Source: an uncultured Lactobacillus sp.
Lineage (GTDB): Bacteria; Bacillota; Bacilli; Lactobacillales; Lactobacillaceae
NCBI GenBank assembly: GCA_946409675.1
Contig: CAMJXI010000078.1
Location: 1-5,494, forward strand
Direction: 5' to 3'
DNA length: 5,494 nucleotides
The notes below the pieces were generated by a model. The model had not been told where the DNA came from, ran no database searches, and was given only the letters and a program-made list of their open reading frames with translations. The position numbers were made by a program, and so were the translations under genes. Positions 4,354 to 5,494 of the stretch are shown piece after piece. How positions within the stretch are numbered: the stretch's first letter is position 1; every line of letters starts with the position of its first letter.

Positions 4354-5272
4354 AGTTTAAATTATCTGTCAAAACTTTATTTTGCAGTTCTGGGTCGAAC
4401 TTCTTAGCTCTCAGTTCGGCAATTTCTCGCTTATAAGGCGAGTATTTCTTCTTTGGTTCGTCTGGATTACTAATCCATGGGGTTTCCATAATCTTTGGAA
4501 TTTTGGCAAATTCAGGCAAGTACGCAATCTCACAGAGCTTGTCGAAGCCAATTGTCCCAAAACCTAAATTAGTATGACGATCCTTATGGGAAGCTAGTCC
4601 GTTAATCGAATCGTTCAGATGGATTACACTGATTTTATCTAAACCAATCAACTTATCAAATTGTGTGAGAACACCGTCTAAATCACCGAGAATATCGTAT
4701 CCCCCATCAAAGACGTGACAAGTATCAAAAGTAATCGAGAGGCGGTCGCTGAAACTAGACTGGTCCAAGATGCTTGCGAGTTCTTCAAAAGTCTTACCGA
4801 CCTCTGTCCCCTTGCCGGCCATCGTTTCGATTGCAATCGAAACGTTCTTGGTTGGAGTGTCTTTTAAAATCTCGTCTAGGGAATTAACAATCTGACTAAT
4901 TGCGACTTCACTACCAGCACCAACGTGGGCACCAGGGTGAAAGCTAATTGCAGTTGCCCCTAAAGCTTCGGCACGAACTAACTCATCGGCCACGAAAATT
5001 TTTGCGAATGGCAGGTTTTCGGGCTTGATTGTATTACCCAAGTTGACAATATAAGGCGCATGAATGATTGTTGGAGCGATTTTGTGCTCAACTAAGAGTT
5101 TCTGACCGGCAGCAATATTAAACTCACTGACGTCCTTACGACGCGTGTTTTGGGGTGCACCCGTAAAAATCATCAAGGTGTTAGCTTCGTTTTGAATACT
5201 CTCGTTGGCTGCTCCAACTAACATCTCTTTCCCACTCATACTGACGTGGCTACCAATTAGTAAATTACTCAA
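4352..5272 (-). CDS. nfo: Endonuclease IV (deoxyribonuclease IV, AP endonuclease)
   Basis: Endonuclease IV cuts the DNA backbone 5' to abasic sites and trims blocked 3' ends in base excision repair, using a three-zinc centre in a TIM barrel. All nine expected metal ligands are present: His71 (IIHAPY), His112 (SFHPGAH), Glu149 (IETMAGKGTEVG), Asp183 and His186 (FDTCHVFDGGYD), His218 (VIHLNDS), Asp231 and His233 (HKDRH) and Glu263 (METPW). At 306 aa it is a little longer than the ~285-297 of well-known relatives; the extra lies in a charged C-terminal tail. The start is TTG (5270-5272) with AAGGAGG 6 bases upstream. A later ATG at residue 12 would remove the conserved first strand IGSHVSMSG. 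The gene overlaps the upstream YitT-type gene by 8 bases, so translation is probably coupled. No promoter of its own is visible. Confidence 0.97.
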   Translation of the reverse strand: MSNLLIGSHVSMSGKEMLVGAANESIQNEANTLMIFTGAPQNTRRKDVSEFNIAAGQKLLVEHKIAPTIIHAPYIVNLGNTIKPENLPFAKIFVADELVRAEALGATAISFHPGAHVGAGSEVAISQIVNSLDEILKDTPTKNVSIAIETMAGKGTEVGKTFEELASILDQSSFSDRLSITFDTCHVFDGGYDILGDLDGVLTQFDKLIGLDKISVIHLNDSINGLASHKDRHTNLGFGTIGFDKLCEIAYLPEFAKIPKIMETPWISNPDEPKKKYSPYKREIAELRAKKFDPELQNKVLTDNLN

Positions 5273-5494
5273 TCTCTGCCTCCTTAAAGCGTCCTAAAAT
5301 CTTGACGGATTCCGTGATACTTGCAAATGCGTAGGGATCGTTGCGGCGAATAATGGTTTCGATGTCATACATCTCATCACGGCCAATAATCGTAATTAAA
5401 ACTGTTTTTTCAGAATGACCAAATGCCCCTTCTGCATCATGCAAAATAGTGATACCACGGCGCATGTGGCCTTGAATATCGTAGATGATTTCTT
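5265..5494 (-). CDS. C-terminal part of a YitT-family (DUF2179) membrane protein, 5' end outside the window
   Basis: The last 75 complete codons are visible and the frame remains open to the window edge, so the internal ATG at 5463-5465 is not the start. The fragment has the features of the DUF2179 domain that ends YitT/YpjC-type proteins: an MRRGITILHDAEGAFGHS segment (R-G-x-T-x-L then a G-A motif), a hydrophobic strand VLITIIGRDE, and an E-T-I-I-R-R-N-D-P-Y-A-F block leading to a final strand. In the full family this soluble domain follows several membrane segments, none of which is in the window. The molecular function is unknown; a nucleotide or small-ligand binding role has been suggested for such domains but is not shown here. 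Its last codons hold the ribosome site of nfo, and its TAA stop lies inside nfo. Confidence 0.85.
   Translation of the reverse strand, partial: EIIYDIQGHMRRGITILHDAEGAFGHSEKTVLITIIGRDEMYDIETIIRRNDPYAFASITESVKILGRFKEAEIE
5279..5285 (-). promoter_or_regulatory. Ribosome binding site fixing the nfo TTG start
   Basis: On the minus strand this reads AAGGAGG, a full-length Shine-Dalgarno match, followed by CAGAGA and TTG. It lies inside the last codons of the upstream DUF2179 gene, so ribosomes finishing that gene end within 8 bases of the nfo start. Confidence 0.9.

Noticed and set aside
5463..5465. ATG as start of a 66-residue protein at the right end
   Set aside because: The frame continues upstream to the window edge in DUF2179-like sequence, so this ATG is an internal methionine of a truncated longer gene.
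52..5494. An undescribed biological system, defence island, mobile element or CRISPR array
   Set aside because: Every gene belongs to a widespread housekeeping or conserved family, intergenic gaps are short and explained by promoters and terminators, and no repeat array, transposase, integrase or unusual domain fusion is present.

Overview
The window reads as ordinary chromosomal housekeeping DNA from a low-GC Gram-positive bacterium. Lactobacillales, and probably a Lactobacillaceae member, fits best. The reasons are strong AGGAGG-type ribosome sites, two TTG starts, the compact rpsU-yqeY-phoH-ybeY-cdd block, and a PPDK regulatory protein next to a UPF0173 hydrolase. The taxon is inferred from gene order and protein character, not from a search. 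Bases 1-51 are not genomic: they are an untrimmed Illumina P7/TruSeq index adapter joined to the end of the contig.

Left arm (52-2574, all minus strand, read right to left): rpsU (ribosomal protein S21), then a hairpin terminator or attenuator, then yqeY, phoH, ybeY and cdd. The last four are spaced 12, 6 and 2 bases apart. They form one translation, RNA-maturation and nucleotide-salvage operon that very likely continued (for example into era) beyond the adapter junction. cdd is cut by that junction and its apparent stop codon is adapter sequence.

Centre (2575-2718): a compact divergent promoter region. A near-consensus sigma-A promoter drives rpsU leftward and an extended -10 promoter drives the PPDK regulatory protein rightward. 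Their -35 boxes lie 5 bp apart, so the two probably compete for polymerase.

Right arm: on the plus strand, the PPDK regulatory protein (Ser/Thr kinase/pyrophosphorylase) is followed by a UPF0173 metallo-beta-lactamase-fold hydrolase. Converging from the right on the minus strand are the end of a YitT/DUF2179-type protein and nfo (endonuclease IV), which overlap by 8 bases. A long hairpin at 4310-4350, with T-runs on both sides, separates the converging units and can serve both.

I see no rRNA or tRNA gene, CRISPR array, insertion sequence, prophage or defence gene, and no gene set suggesting an undescribed system. No gene-free stretch exceeds 300 bases. The points worth a second look are the adapter junction, the rpsU/yqeY attenuator, the crowded divergent promoters, the tandem duplication at the ybeY start, and the two TTG starts.
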